Positions 9,584 through 19,924 are shown, counted from the stretch's first letter. The stretch: 64,000 nt of DNA from Lachnospiraceae bacterium (GCA_014804785.1 JAAUZD010000026.1:395216-459215); one strand, 5' to 3'. Made by a program: numbers and translations. Notes: generated by a model not told the origin, from the sequence alone.

Positions 9584-10786
9584 ATGTTATATATTATTGG
9601 CGGCAAAATACTGACCATGACCGGAGATGTCTGGGAAAAAGGATATATATGCATTGAAAACGGGAGAATAAAGGATCTGGGGCCGATGATAGATGGAGCC
9701 CCTTTTCCTTTGCCGGAAGGTGCCGGGATCGATGTGATAAATGCCTTGGGATATCTGGTGATGCCTGGTCTGATTGAAGCTCATTGCCATATGGGAATCA
9801 CGGAGGAAAAGAAAGGAATGGAAGGAGATGACTGTAATGAGACAGTCAATCCCATAACACCTTATCTCCGCTCGATAGATGCCATCAACCCCATAGATGC
9901 TGCCTTTACAGATGCACTGCGGGCGGGGATCACATCTGCTATGATTGGACCGGGCAGTGCAAATGTGGTGGGAGGAACCTTCGCTTTTATCAAGACTTTT
10001 GGGAGAAGCATTGATGAAATGATTGTCTTATCTCCGGCGGCGATGAAAGTTGCATTTGGGGAAAATCCCAAGGTCAACTATTCCGGACAGGGAAAATCAC
10101 CTGCTACTAGAATGGCAATTGCGGCCATGTTGCGGGAAGAACTTTTTAAGGCCCAGCGCTATTATGAGAAAAAATCTGAAGGGATGAAGCGGGAGGAAGA
10201 AGACTTCCGTTATGAATGCTGGATACCGGTATTTGAAAAGAAAATTCCCTTAAAGGCCCACGTGCATCGGGCGGACGATATCCAGACTGCCATCCGTATT
10301 GCCAAGGAATTTCATCTGGATATGACGCTGGATCACTGCAGTGAAGGACATTTGATTGCTGAACAGGTAAAAAAATCCGGTTTTCCGGCAATTGTAGGTC
10401 CGGACTTATCAAGCAGAAGTAAGATAGAAGTCCAGAATATGGCGTTCAAGACAGTGGGCATATTGAACAAGGAAGGCGTGAAAACTGCAATTACGACAGA
10501 TCACCCTGTATCCCTGATTGGATCCCTTCCAATCTGTGCCGGCATGGCAATCAAGTCAGGACTGGATGAGATGGAGGCGCTAAAATCTATCACCATTTAT
10601 CCAGCAGAGATATGCCGGGTAGATCATAGAGTAGGTTCCCTTGAAATCGGAAAGGACGCGGATATTGCAATTTATGATGATCTTCCGATAAAAGTATCTG
10701 CAAAAACAATGTGCACTATAATCGAGGGCAAAATTGTCTATGCGGATGAAACCTTTTCTTTACCTGCCTGTGAAAAAAATGTATAA
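9584..10786 (+). CDS. Amidohydrolase family protein (imidazolonepropionase-like)
   Basis: VMPGLIEAHCHMGI metal site; KAHVHRADDI; DHCSEGHLI; TTDHPV; KDADIAIYDDLP. Confidence 0.9.
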   Translation: MLYIIGGKILTMTGDVWEKGYICIENGRIKDLGPMIDGAPFPLPEGAGIDVINALGYLVMPGLIEAHCHMGITEEKKGMEGDDCNETVNPITPYLRSIDAINPIDAAFTDALRAGITSAMIGPGSANVVGGTFAFIKTFGRSIDEMIVLSPAAMKVAFGENPKVNYSGQGKSPATRMAIAAMLREELFKAQRYYEKKSEGMKREEEDFRYECWIPVFEKKIPLKAHVHRADDIQTAIRIAKEFHLDMTLDHCSEGHLIAEQVKKSGFPAIVGPDLSSRSKIEVQNMAFKTVGILNKEGVKTAITTDHPVSLIGSLPICAGMAIKSGLDEMEALKSITIYPAEICRVDHRVGSLEIGKDADIAIYDDLPIKVSAKTMCTIIEGKIVYADETFSLPACEKNV

Positions 10787-10792
10787 TATACG

Positions 10793-10920
10793 CTAGGGAA
10801 ACGCTGATTAATGCGTTTTCTGCACCGGATTTGCACCGCAAAGCGGCATATTCCTTTGCAAATCCGTGTGCATCCGCCGAAGGCTCTGATGAAGTGATGA
10901 TTTAATCAGCACTTCGTTAG
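10793..10920. repeat. MITE-like intergenic element, long copy, with inverted termini
   Basis: ctagggaaacgctgattaa ... tttaatcagcacttcgttag; related copies at 18673 and 26799. Confidence 0.65.
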
Positions 10921-10922
10921 AA

Positions 10923-12497
10923 ATGTTGGGAGGTATGGAATTGCATAAGATAAAAAAAGCGTTGATCTTCTTTTTGATCTTATTGCTGACAGGCTGCGCT
11001 GCTATCCTGCCGGGAGAGGGCGCACAAAATGCAGAAAATATATTTACCAGTATGGAGGAGGAACCGGACCTTTCTTATGAGGTCCCGGTCAGCTCTCCTA
11101 ACATTTATGTAAATCAATTAGGATACATACCGGAGGGTACGAAAGTAGCAGTTTTTTCCGGAAAGGAATTGCCGGAAAAATTCCATGTAGTTAGGAAAGA
11201 TACGGAGGAAGTTGTTTATACAGGATATCTTAAGAATGTTGAATATGATGATTATACACAAGAATATATTAGTTACGGGGATTTTACTGATTTCTGTGAG
11301 CCTGGTACCTATTATATTGAAGCGCCGGTTATCGGCAGGTCATATTCTTTTATGATAGAACAGGATATATATTATGATGTGTTCAAGGAAGCCTGTAAGC
11401 AATATTATTACAACCGATGCGGCATGACGCTGACCAGACAGTATGCAGGCGAAATGGGGCATAACGCGTGTCATACGGGAAGGGCGCTCCTTAGGGAAGA
11501 TATATCCATCAGTATAGATGTGAGTGGCGGCTGGCATCAGGATGAAAGCGGATCGAAGGCAGTAGAACCGGCCGCAAAAAGCATTGCTATCATACTGCTT
11601 GCCTATGAGTTATATGGAGATACATTTACAGATGATATAGGAATTCCTGAGAGTGGGAATGATATTCCTGATATTCTGGATGAAGTCCGGTATGAGGTAG
11701 AATGGCTCCTTAAGATGCAGGATGATGCAACAGGCGCTGTTTATTCTGGAGTAACCGTTTATGAACAGGGCGCAGGGAGGGGAGCGGTTTCCTATGTGGA
11801 ACCGGCAGATTTAGAAGCTGCCAGAGCGTATGCCATGGTACTTGCCAAATTCAGTTACCTTTATCAATACTATGACACAGATTATGCCACAAAATGCCTG
11901 AAAGCAGCAGACCGTGCATGGAGATATGCGCAGCTGAATGAAAAGGAAGAAGAAAAAACAGATGCGTGGAAGTTCGCAGCGGCAGCAGAACTTTATAAAG
12001 CTTCCGGAAAGCAGGAATATAATCGATGTATTTCAGAATATTTATCGGAAGAAGGGTATGAGGAAAATATGGATGAAGTGATTTTCTTAGGCTGTGTTTC
12101 ATATATTTCCACAAAACAGCCTGTAAATCTTCCGCTATGTGAAGACATCATTGGTATCCTGATGACGAAAGCGGAGGATATTTCAGAGACGGCGAGAAAT
12201 TCTGATTTCCTGACGGGCGGAAGTGCCGACCAGGATAATAATCAGGAACTGCTTCTGGACATGATGTATATGACTTTGGTCAACCACATCATAAGCAACC
12301 ATGAATATGAAAATATCATCGAAAATCATCTGCATTATTTTCTGGGGAGAAATAAAAAGGCAATCAGCTATATTGATGATGTGGGGGAAAACAATTACAG
12401 GCTGACTGATGAAAATCTGGGGATTATGAAACAGTTTGATGCAAACAGCAAGTTCATATTTATGCTCAGTGAGATTGCCAGCTCTGAGGGGAAATAA
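10923..12497 (+). CDS. GH9-like lipoprotein with N-terminal cellulase Ig-like domain
   Basis: Lipobox LLLTGC; NIYVNQLGYIPEGTKVAVFSG...CEPGTYYIEA...Y.DVFKEACKQYYYNRCG; DVSGGWH; catalytic motifs altered (see findings). Confidence 0.82.
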   Translation: MLGGMELHKIKKALIFFLILLLTGCAAILPGEGAQNAENIFTSMEEEPDLSYEVPVSSPNIYVNQLGYIPEGTKVAVFSGKELPEKFHVVRKDTEEVVYTGYLKNVEYDDYTQEYISYGDFTDFCEPGTYYIEAPVIGRSYSFMIEQDIYYDVFKEACKQYYYNRCGMTLTRQYAGEMGHNACHTGRALLREDISISIDVSGGWHQDESGSKAVEPAAKSIAIILLAYELYGDTFTDDIGIPESGNDIPDILDEVRYEVEWLLKMQDDATGAVYSGVTVYEQGAGRGAVSYVEPADLEAARAYAMVLAKFSYLYQYYDTDYATKCLKAADRAWRYAQLNEKEEEKTDAWKFAAAAELYKASGKQEYNRCISEYLSEEGYEENMDEVIFLGCVSYISTKQPVNLPLCEDIIGILMTKAEDISETARNSDFLTGGSADQDNNQELLLDMMYMTLVNHIISNHEYENIIENHLHYFLGRNKKAISYIDDVGENNYRLTDENLGIMKQFDANSKFIFMLSEIASSEGK

Positions 12498-12590
12498 AAG
12501 CATTTTTTGCAAGATGGGCGGCATGATATTCTCTTTTTATTAAGAGGGCAGGGCGGTAAAATATATGAAAATCAGCAAATGGAGGAAATT

Positions 12591-13640
12591 ATGAAGATTG
12601 TTGTATTAGCAGGAGGCATCAGTACAGAAAGAGATGTCTCCTTAAGTTCGGGAACTATGATATACCGCGCACTGAAGGAGCGGGGGCATAAGGTGGTCCT
12701 TCTGGATGTGTATCTGGGATATGAATGGGAAGAGCAGAAAGATGTAGTTAAGATAGAAGAAATTTTCAATAAGGATAAAGACTGGGCGGGAGAAATGGGA
12801 ACCATAACGGAGAAAAATCCTGATATTGCTCAGATTAAAGCCATGCGTGCAGACGGCGGTAAGAATTTCTTTGGTCCTAATGTGCTTTCCATCTGCCAGG
12901 CGGCGGATGTGGTGTTTATGGCATTGCATGGAGAAAATGGAGAAAATGGGAAAATACAGGCATGCTTTGATTTGACAGGTATTACTTATACAGGAACAGA
13001 CTACGTAAGCTCAGCCCTTTCCATGGACAAAGGGCTTTCCAAAGAATTGTTTACATATTGTGGCATTCCCACTCCTTTCGGTATTCGTCTTACCAAAGAC
13101 AGAAAGTGGGAGGGAAAGGTTCCTTTTCCCTGTATCGTAAAGGCATGCCGCGGGGGATCCAGCGTGGGAGTCAGCATTGCGTTGTCAGAACAGGAATATG
13201 AAAGCGCACTTGAGGAAGCTTTCCAATATGATGACGAAGTGATTGTGGAACAGTATATTGATGGAAGGGAATTTTCAGTGGGAGTGATGGATGGAAAAGC
13301 GCTTCCGGTGATTGAAATAGCTCCGCTTTCCGGATTTTATGATTATAAAAATAAATATCAGCCGGGCTCTACGATTGAAACCTGCCCTGCTGACCTTTCC
13401 TTAGAAAAAACCAGAGAAATACAGGATTATGCAGAGAAAGCGTTTGCAGCGCTTAGGCTGAAGAGTTATGCCAGAATGGACTTTATGATGAACCGGCAGG
13501 GAGATCTCTTCTGCCTGGAAGCCAATACCCTTCCCGGCATGACGCCCACGTCTCTTCTTCCACAGGAGGCAGCCGCCATGGGAATGAGCTTTGGGGAACT
13601 TTGTGAGAAGATATTGGCATATGCGGTAAAGGAAGCATGA
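12591..13640 (+). CDS. ddl: D-alanine--D-alanine ligase
   Basis: VLAGGISTERDVSLSSG, ALHGENGENGKIQ, GGSSVGVS, LEANTLPGMTPTSLLP; ATG at 12591 after tggagg. Confidence 0.95.
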   Translation: MKIVVLAGGISTERDVSLSSGTMIYRALKERGHKVVLLDVYLGYEWEEQKDVVKIEEIFNKDKDWAGEMGTITEKNPDIAQIKAMRADGGKNFFGPNVLSICQAADVVFMALHGENGENGKIQACFDLTGITYTGTDYVSSALSMDKGLSKELFTYCGIPTPFGIRLTKDRKWEGKVPFPCIVKACRGGSSVGVSIALSEQEYESALEEAFQYDDEVIVEQYIDGREFSVGVMDGKALPVIEIAPLSGFYDYKNKYQPGSTIETCPADLSLEKTREIQDYAEKAFAALRLKSYARMDFMMNRQGDLFCLEANTLPGMTPTSLLPQEAAAMGMSFGELCEKILAYAVKEA

Positions 13641-13661
13641 GGTGCGTCTGCCGGCACAGAA

Positions 13662-15062
13662 ATGGGGGAAAACATGGATGTAAATATGAAGAATATGACG
13701 CTGGTCAATATGGCAAAGGCATGTGAGGGCATCCTGTATGAGCCGAAGCAGAAGACGGCGGAGACAGAGTTGAAGGAAGCGTCTTGTGTGGTCATTGACT
13801 CCCGCAAAATAGAGCCGGGAGGAGTTTTTATTGCCACAAAGGGGGAAAAGGTAGACGGGCATACATTCATACCGGATGTCATAGCAAAGGGAGCGCTTGG
13901 CATTGTATGTGAACGGAAAATAGAGAACTGCGCGGTACCTTACATCCTGGTAGAGGACTCTTTCAAGGCGCTTAAGGATCTTGCAGAATTTTATAGAAAA
14001 CAGCTTTCAGTCAAGGTAGTGGGAATCACCGGAAGCGTAGGAAAGACCAGCACCAAGGAATTTATAGCAGCAGTGCTTTCAATAAAATATAGGGTATTGA
14101 AAACCCAGGGTAATTTCAATAACGAGGTGGGACTTCCGCTTACGGTGCTTTCCATCCGGGCAGAACATGAAATTGCTGTTCTTGAAATGGGAATCAGTGA
14201 TTTTGGAGAAATGCACCGGCTGAGCAAAATTGCAAGACCGGATATCTGTGTAATGACGAACATCGGACAATGTCATCTGGAGAATCTGGGCACAAGAGAG
14301 GGGATTTTGAAAGCGAAATCCGAAATTTTTGACTTTATGAACCCAGAGGGATATGTATTTGTAAATGGTGATGATGACCTCCTTAGCAAAATGAAAAAAA
14401 GGGGCATTCACAGCCCGGTTCGGTTTGGACTAGATCCTGCTAACGAGATTTATGCTTCTGATGTGATGAGTAAAGGGCTGTTCGGTTCTGAAGCAGTTAT
14501 TCACGCAAATCTGTCGGTATTTCCTGTGAAGATTCCGCTGCCAGGCGCTCACATGATCCTGAATGCGTTGGCGGCAGCTGGGGTGGGAATGCAGTTTGGT
14601 CTTACCACTCAGGAAATCAAGCAGGGAATTGCTGGTGTGGAAAGCGTCAGCGGAAGAAGCAATGTACTATCCCTGCCCGATTATACACTGATAGATGACT
14701 GTTACAATGCCAATCCAGCTTCCATGAGGGCAGCAATCGACCTGCTTTCCACGGCCCTTGGCAGGAAAGTTGTCATTCTGGGGGATATGTTTGAACTCGG
14801 AGAACGAGCAGAACAGCTTCACGGGGAAATAGGCGCCTATGCAGCGGGAAGAAAAATTGATGTTATAATCTGCACCGGAACGCTTTCCAAGAAGATGTAT
14901 CAGCAGGCGTTAGAAACAAAAGAAACAGGGATTTATTACTTTGCGACCAGAGATGATATGCTGGAAGAACTTCCCCATATACTTAAGAAAGGGGATACGA
15001 TACTGGTAAAGGCATCTCATGGTATGCAGTTCGAGAAAGTAGTCGCACAGTTAAAAAAATAA
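13662..15062 (+). CDS. murF: UDP-N-acetylmuramoyl-tripeptide--D-alanyl-D-alanine ligase
   Basis: VVGITGSVGKTSTKEF, NFNNEVGLPLTVL, DDCYNANPASMRAAI. Confidence 0.95.
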   Translation: MGENMDVNMKNMTLVNMAKACEGILYEPKQKTAETELKEASCVVIDSRKIEPGGVFIATKGEKVDGHTFIPDVIAKGALGIVCERKIENCAVPYILVEDSFKALKDLAEFYRKQLSVKVVGITGSVGKTSTKEFIAAVLSIKYRVLKTQGNFNNEVGLPLTVLSIRAEHEIAVLEMGISDFGEMHRLSKIARPDICVMTNIGQCHLENLGTREGILKAKSEIFDFMNPEGYVFVNGDDDLLSKMKKRGIHSPVRFGLDPANEIYASDVMSKGLFGSEAVIHANLSVFPVKIPLPGAHMILNALAAAGVGMQFGLTTQEIKQGIAGVESVSGRSNVLSLPDYTLIDDCYNANPASMRAAIDLLSTALGRKVVILGDMFELGERAEQLHGEIGAYAAGRKIDVIICTGTLSKKMYQQALETKETGIYYFATRDDMLEELPHILKKGDTILVKASHGMQFEKVVAQLKK

Positions 15063-15063
15063 A

Positions 15064-15096
15064 GAAGGGGCAGGTCAAAAACCTGCTTCTTCTTTT
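15064..15096. terminator. Bidirectional terminator between convergent murF and plsC-like gene
   Basis: gaaggggcaggt caaaa acctgcttcttctttt. Confidence 0.85.
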
Positions 15097-15815
15097 ATCT
15101 TAAAGTAGGTATCCATAATGATGTTCTTTGTATAAGCGCCTACTTTTTTTTGCTCCTCTTTTGGCAAATCTTTAATATAAATCGGTTTTCCATATTCGAG
15201 GATGACCTGCGTCTTTTTAATCTTAGGGAGATGATCTTCAAAGATATCAGCTGAATTATAAATCGTCATGGGAATAATGGGACATCCCGTCTTGGCAGCA
15301 ATTTTAAAGCTTCCCTCGTGGAATTCCATGAAGGTGTGATTGACTTTGTTTCTGGTGCCTTCCGGAAAGATGCAGATGGAAACACCGGATTTTACATCTT
15401 CAATAGCTTCTAAGATAATCTTCAGCCCTTGTTTGACATCGTTTCTGTCTAAAAACAGACAATGAAGATTCCGCATCCAGTTTGTCAAGAGAGGCCATTT
15501 GAGCATTTCCCTTTTGGCAATATAACCGGTGGGTCTGGGAACGCGTACATAGGTGATGAGAATATCAAAATAGCTCCGGTGATTTCCGATATACAGGACA
15601 GGTTCGTCTTTAGGAACATTTTCTTCCCCTCTCACGGTGACGCTGGCACCTGCAAGAAAAAGGCAGACCCGAAAAGCCCAGTTTACGATGGCAAGGGAAC
15701 TTTTATCTTTAAGAGGCACATTGAATTTTCCGATGATCCACTCGATAATCAAAAGCGGAATACTGAAAACCAGAAACAAAACAACAAAGGCGGCAACTAA
15801 AATCAATCGAACCAT
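15075..15815 (-). CDS. plsC: 1-acyl-sn-glycerol-3-phosphate acyltransferase
   Basis: NHRSYFDI (HX4D), FPEGTRNK, PIIPMTIYNS; start taken at MVRLILVAAF. Confidence 0.92.
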   Translation of the reverse strand: MVRLILVAAFVVLFLVFSIPLLIIEWIIGKFNVPLKDKSSLAIVNWAFRVCLFLAGASVTVRGEENVPKDEPVLYIGNHRSYFDILITYVRVPRPTGYIAKREMLKWPLLTNWMRNLHCLFLDRNDVKQGLKIILEAIEDVKSGVSICIFPEGTRNKVNHTFMEFHEGSFKIAAKTGCPIIPMTIYNSADIFEDHLPKIKKTQVILEYGKPIYIKDLPKEEQKKVGAYTKNIIMDTYFKIKEEAGF

Positions 15816-15967
15816 TTTTTCTTCTCCTAGTTTGAAATAATAACTTTTACTAGTATAGCTCACAGAATTTGTTTTGGCAACATGTATATCTGGACTTCCC
15901 ATGGTAACTCTGATAAAATAAGAACGTAAGTATGCTTATGGCAGTTAAACGGAAGGAAACAATCAGG

Positions 15968-16927
15968 ATGGATAAAATAGCAGTTTTGATTCCATGTTAT
16001 AATGAAGAAAAGACCATAGCCAAGGTTATCCGGGATGCCAGAAATGCGCTGCCGGAGGCAGTAATTTATATTTATGATAATAATTCCACTGACCGCACGG
16101 CTGAAATTGCAAAGGCCCATGGGGCAGTGGTACGCTATGAGTATATGCAGGGAAAAGGAAACGTAATCAGGCGGATGTTCCGTGAGATAGAAGCACGGTG
16201 CTATATTATGGTGGATGGGGATGATACCTATCCCATGGAGTATGCACCGGAAATGGTGGACAAGGTGCTTTATCATAATGCAGATATGGTGGTAGGCGAC
16301 CGGCTTTCTTCTACTTATTTTGAAGAAAATAAGCGACCTTTTCATAATATGGGAAATTCTCTGGTGCGGGCAAGTATCAATCAGTTGTTTGGCTGTGATA
16401 TTAAAGATATTATGACAGGGTTTCGTGCTTTCAGCTATGGGTTCGTGAAGACCTTTCCGGTTCTCTCTAAAGGGTTTGAGATAGAAACGGAAATGACTAT
16501 ACATGCAGTTTATAATCATATGCAGATAGACAATGTAATTGTGGAGTACAGGGACAGACCGGAAGGAAGCGTATCCAAACTGAATACCTATTCTGATGGG
16601 TTCAAAGTGCTGGGCACGATTTTCCGTCTCTACCGTGATTATAAGCCTTTTGGCTTTTTCAGTCTTCTGGCGCTGTTCTTTGCAGTAGTTGCCATCGTTT
16701 TCTTTATACCGGTTCTCTTGGAATATATGAAGACTGGTCTGGTATTGAAGTTCCCGACGCTTATTGTCTGCGGTTTTGTGATGATGGCAGCAATCCAGTC
16801 TTTCTTTGCAGGGTTGATTCTCTCCAATATGGCGCTTAAGAACAGAAGGGATTTTGAATACCGTTTTACGCTGGTCTGTGAGAAGGAAAGACGGAAACAG
16901 AGAGAAGACGAGGGGGAAAAAAGTTGA
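15968..16927 (+). CDS. GT2 family glycosyltransferase (polyprenyl-phosphate sugar transferase-like)
   Basis: AVLIPCYNEEKTIAKVI...DNNSTDRTAEIA...VDGDDTYP; C-terminal TM helices. Confidence 0.92.
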   Translation: MDKIAVLIPCYNEEKTIAKVIRDARNALPEAVIYIYDNNSTDRTAEIAKAHGAVVRYEYMQGKGNVIRRMFREIEARCYIMVDGDDTYPMEYAPEMVDKVLYHNADMVVGDRLSSTYFEENKRPFHNMGNSLVRASINQLFGCDIKDIMTGFRAFSYGFVKTFPVLSKGFEIETEMTIHAVYNHMQIDNVIVEYRDRPEGSVSKLNTYSDGFKVLGTIFRLYRDYKPFGFFSLLALFFAVVAIVFFIPVLLEYMKTGLVLKFPTLIVCGFVMMAAIQSFFAGLILSNMALKNRRDFEYRFTLVCEKERRKQREDEGEKS

Positions 16928-18654
16928 AAAAACTGATTTCAAAATGGTATTTTTTTATTGTAGCGGGTTTCCTTCTGTTTGCGACACTGATCTTTGCTCT
17001 CAGTGGCGAGGACAGTATTATCGCAGTTCACGACAACCTGGATTTATTTATTCCGCAATTTCAGATGATGAAGGATACAAAGACTTTCTTAAGGCACGGC
17101 GTGGACGTGCCATTTTTAGGAGGAATCACCAGAGACAGCCTTCCGGCGGAGTTTTCTCTTTACACGATGCTTTATATGATTCTTCCGGCATATCCCGCTT
17201 ATATCGTGGGGTACCTGCTGAAGATCGTGATTGCGTTATTCTCCTGTATGCTCCTTGCCAAAGATATGTATGGTGAAAAGTATGAGGATTACAGACCTCT
17301 GGTTTGGCTTCTGGGGCTTGCTTACGGCGTGCTCAATGTATTTCCTGCTTTTGGGATACCTTTTGCGTCTATTCCCCTGGTGATTTATCTGATTCGAAAA
17401 ATATATGCACAGCCTTCTGTAAAGTGGTATGGGGCGCTGTTCTTTTATCCCCTTCTTTCTTATTTTTCCTATTTTGGTTTGTTTATATTGGGATATATGC
17501 TGATTGCGCTGATCTGGCTGTGGATCAAGGACAAAAAATTTCCAGGAAGGATCCTGCTTTCCATTTTTATTTTAGCGGCCGGTTGCATTGCCTGTGAATA
17601 CAGGTTGTTTGAGATGATGCTTCTGGGTGATGAGGTGACGATACGTGCAACTATGGAGGCGGGGAGCTATACGGCAGGGGAAATCCTAAAGACCATAGGT
17701 GAAGTGCTTACCGGCGGAATGTTCCATGCGGAAAGTGTCCATTTTTACCTGGTGCTTCCGGTGTGCACAGTTTATTTTATCATATTGAATGTCTTTTATA
17801 TTATAAAAAAGAATGTGAGGGGCATCTTTCACGATTTATATAATTTGTTAATGCTTGTCTTGATCTTTAACAGCATTGTTTATGGAATATATTATTGGGA
17901 AGGATTCCGGAATGTGGTGGAAACTATTTGTCCCCCGCTTACCGGCTGGCAGTTTAACAGGACGGTGTTTTTCAGTCCCTTTATCTGGTATGCTGCCTTT
18001 TTCCTTGTGCTGAAACGTCTGTATGACAGCGGCAGAAAGAATCTAAGGGGAGCCGCCAATCTGCTGGCGGTGGCATCCGTACTGATTATTGTGCTTTCGG
18101 GGACTCGATACAACGATTTGTATCATACCTGCTTTAGTCAGGCATATCGCCTGATTAAGGGAGAAAAAACACAGCAGTTAAGCTTTGGGGAATTTTATTC
18201 TAAGGAACTATTTGAGCAGGCAAAGGAGGATATGGGCTATCAAGGAGAGTGGTCCGCTGCCTATGGCTTTTATCCGGCAAGCCTGGAGTACAACGGAATT
18301 GCCACGCTGGATGGTTATCTGGGATTTTATGCTCAGAGCTATAAGGAAGATTTCCGGAAAATCATTGCCCCAGCGCTTGAACGAGTGGAAGAGAGCAGAG
18401 CCTATTTTGACAGTTGGGGCGCCAGGGCTTATTTATACTCGGGGACGGACTTATCCATTGTAAATGCCCAGCGCAGCTTAATAGTGACAGATCAGAATAT
18501 CTATATTGATGTTGATGCTTTCAAGGCACTTGGGGGAAAATATATTTTTTCCAGAATAGAACTGACAAATGAGACGGAAGCAGGACTTGAACGGATTGGC
18601 ACTTATACAAATGAACAATCCCCCTATGTCCTATATGTATATCAGGTTTCTTAG
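16924..18654 (+). CDS. Large polytopic membrane protein, DUF6044/YfhO-like
   Basis: About 12 hydrophobic segments; HDNLDLFIPQFQMMKDT N-terminal extracytoplasmic motif; overlaps GT2 stop by 4 nt. Confidence 0.65.
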   Translation: MKKLISKWYFFIVAGFLLFATLIFALSGEDSIIAVHDNLDLFIPQFQMMKDTKTFLRHGVDVPFLGGITRDSLPAEFSLYTMLYMILPAYPAYIVGYLLKIVIALFSCMLLAKDMYGEKYEDYRPLVWLLGLAYGVLNVFPAFGIPFASIPLVIYLIRKIYAQPSVKWYGALFFYPLLSYFSYFGLFILGYMLIALIWLWIKDKKFPGRILLSIFILAAGCIACEYRLFEMMLLGDEVTIRATMEAGSYTAGEILKTIGEVLTGGMFHAESVHFYLVLPVCTVYFIILNVFYIIKKNVRGIFHDLYNLLMLVLIFNSIVYGIYYWEGFRNVVETICPPLTGWQFNRTVFFSPFIWYAAFFLVLKRLYDSGRKNLRGAANLLAVASVLIIVLSGTRYNDLYHTCFSQAYRLIKGEKTQQLSFGEFYSKELFEQAKEDMGYQGEWSAAYGFYPASLEYNGIATLDGYLGFYAQSYKEDFRKIIAPALERVEESRAYFDSWGARAYLYSGTDLSIVNAQRSLIVTDQNIYIDVDAFKALGGKYIFSRIELTNETEAGLERIGTYTNEQSPYVLYVYQVS

Positions 18655-18672
18655 GACCAGGGGAATCAAAAT

Positions 18673-18707
18673 CTAGGGAAGCGCTGATTAAATCACCGCT
18701 TCCTTAG
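18673..18707. repeat. MITE-like intergenic element, short hairpin copy
   Basis: ctagggaagcgctgattaaatcaccgcttccttag; inverted termini ctagggaagcg / cgcttccttag. Confidence 0.65.
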
Positions 18708-18724
18708 AGTTTCTGGCGGATACA

Positions 18725-19915
18725 CTAATCGATTGCTTCGCCTGCCTTGTATCTGGCAACTGCATTTTGAATACGCTGATTGGGATCAAGGAGATCGCTG
18801 ATGGAAGCGTCGTGGTTTAAAGTGTCTATCAGATATGCAATATATTTGCTCATATCACAGTCGATGTACCATTCACGCTGAAGCAGTTCGGGTGCCTGGT
18901 AGATCAAGTTGGTGGTCAGCACTTTATCAATGATTCCGTTTTCATAAGCTTTGTCAAAGCGATCGAGCCCATTGGTGAACAAGCCGAAGGTGGTGCAGAT
19001 GAATATCTTTCGTGCCTTCCGCTCTTTCAGGGCGGTGGCAACTTCTAATACACTTTCACCGGAAGAAATCATATCATCAATGATGACCATGTCTTTTCCT
19101 TCCACGGATGATCCCAGAAATTCATGTGCAACAATGGGGTTGCGTCCGTTCACTACGCGGGTGTAATCTCTTCTCTTATAAAACATACCCATATCCAGCC
19201 CAAGCACATTGGCCATGTAAATGGCGCGGTTCATGCCGCCTTCATCGGGGCTGATTACCATCATATGATTAGAATTAATCTGCAGATCCTTCACATGTTT
19301 CAATAATCCTTTTATAAATTGATAAGTAGGCTGTACCGTTTCAAAGCCGTGCAGGGGAATTGCATTCTGCACTCTGGGATCATGCGCATCAAAGGTAATG
19401 ATGTTGTCAACACCCATACGGACCATTTCCTGAAGCGCAAGCGCACAATCAAGGGATTCTCTGGCAGTTCTTTTGTGCTGTCGGCTCTCATAGAGGAAAG
19501 GCATGATGACGGTGATGCGTCTTGCTTTCCCGCCTACAGCAGCGATGATCCGCTTTAAATCTTGATAATGATCGTCAGGAGACATATGATTTTCGTGTCC
19601 GCACAGGGAGTAAGTCAGGCTGTAGTTGGCAACGTCAACCAGAAGATACAAATCCGTTCCGCGGACAGATTCTAAAATCATTCCTTTGGCTTCACCGGAT
19701 CCAAAACGCGGCACTTTTGCTTTTAAAATATAAGAATCTCTTTGATAACCGGCAAAAGCAAGGCTGTCTTTGTGTTCGCTTTCACGGACGGTACGCCATT
19801 TTACCAGATAATCGTCTACTTTTTCTCCGAGGGAACGGCATCCTTCTAAGGGGATGATTCCGAGAGAACCTACGGGGATTGTTTCCAAGTTTCTTGTTTC
19901 CTCACGATGTGCCAT
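18725..19915 (-). CDS. prs: Ribose-phosphate pyrophosphokinase
   Basis: PFLYESRQHKRTARESLDCALALQEMVRMGVDNIITFDAHDPRVQNAI; DMVIIDDMISSGESVLEVA PRPP motif. Confidence 0.92.
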   Translation of the reverse strand: MAHREETRNLETIPVGSLGIIPLEGCRSLGEKVDDYLVKWRTVRESEHKDSLAFAGYQRDSYILKAKVPRFGSGEAKGMILESVRGTDLYLLVDVANYSLTYSLCGHENHMSPDDHYQDLKRIIAAVGGKARRITVIMPFLYESRQHKRTARESLDCALALQEMVRMGVDNIITFDAHDPRVQNAIPLHGFETVQPTYQFIKGLLKHVKDLQINSNHMMVISPDEGGMNRAIYMANVLGLDMGMFYKRRDYTRVVNGRNPIVAHEFLGSSVEGKDMVIIDDMISSGESVLEVATALKERKARKIFICTTFGLFTNGLDRFDKAYENGIIDKVLTTNLIYQAPELLQREWYIDCDMSKYIAYLIDTLNHDASISDLLDPNQRIQNAVARYKAGEAID

Positions 19916-19924
19916 GAAGGTACC

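Noticed and set aside
15860-16942. 360-aa minus-strand ORF
   Set aside because: Fully antisense to a clear GT2 gene; His/Cys/Ile-rich shadow-frame composition without motifs.
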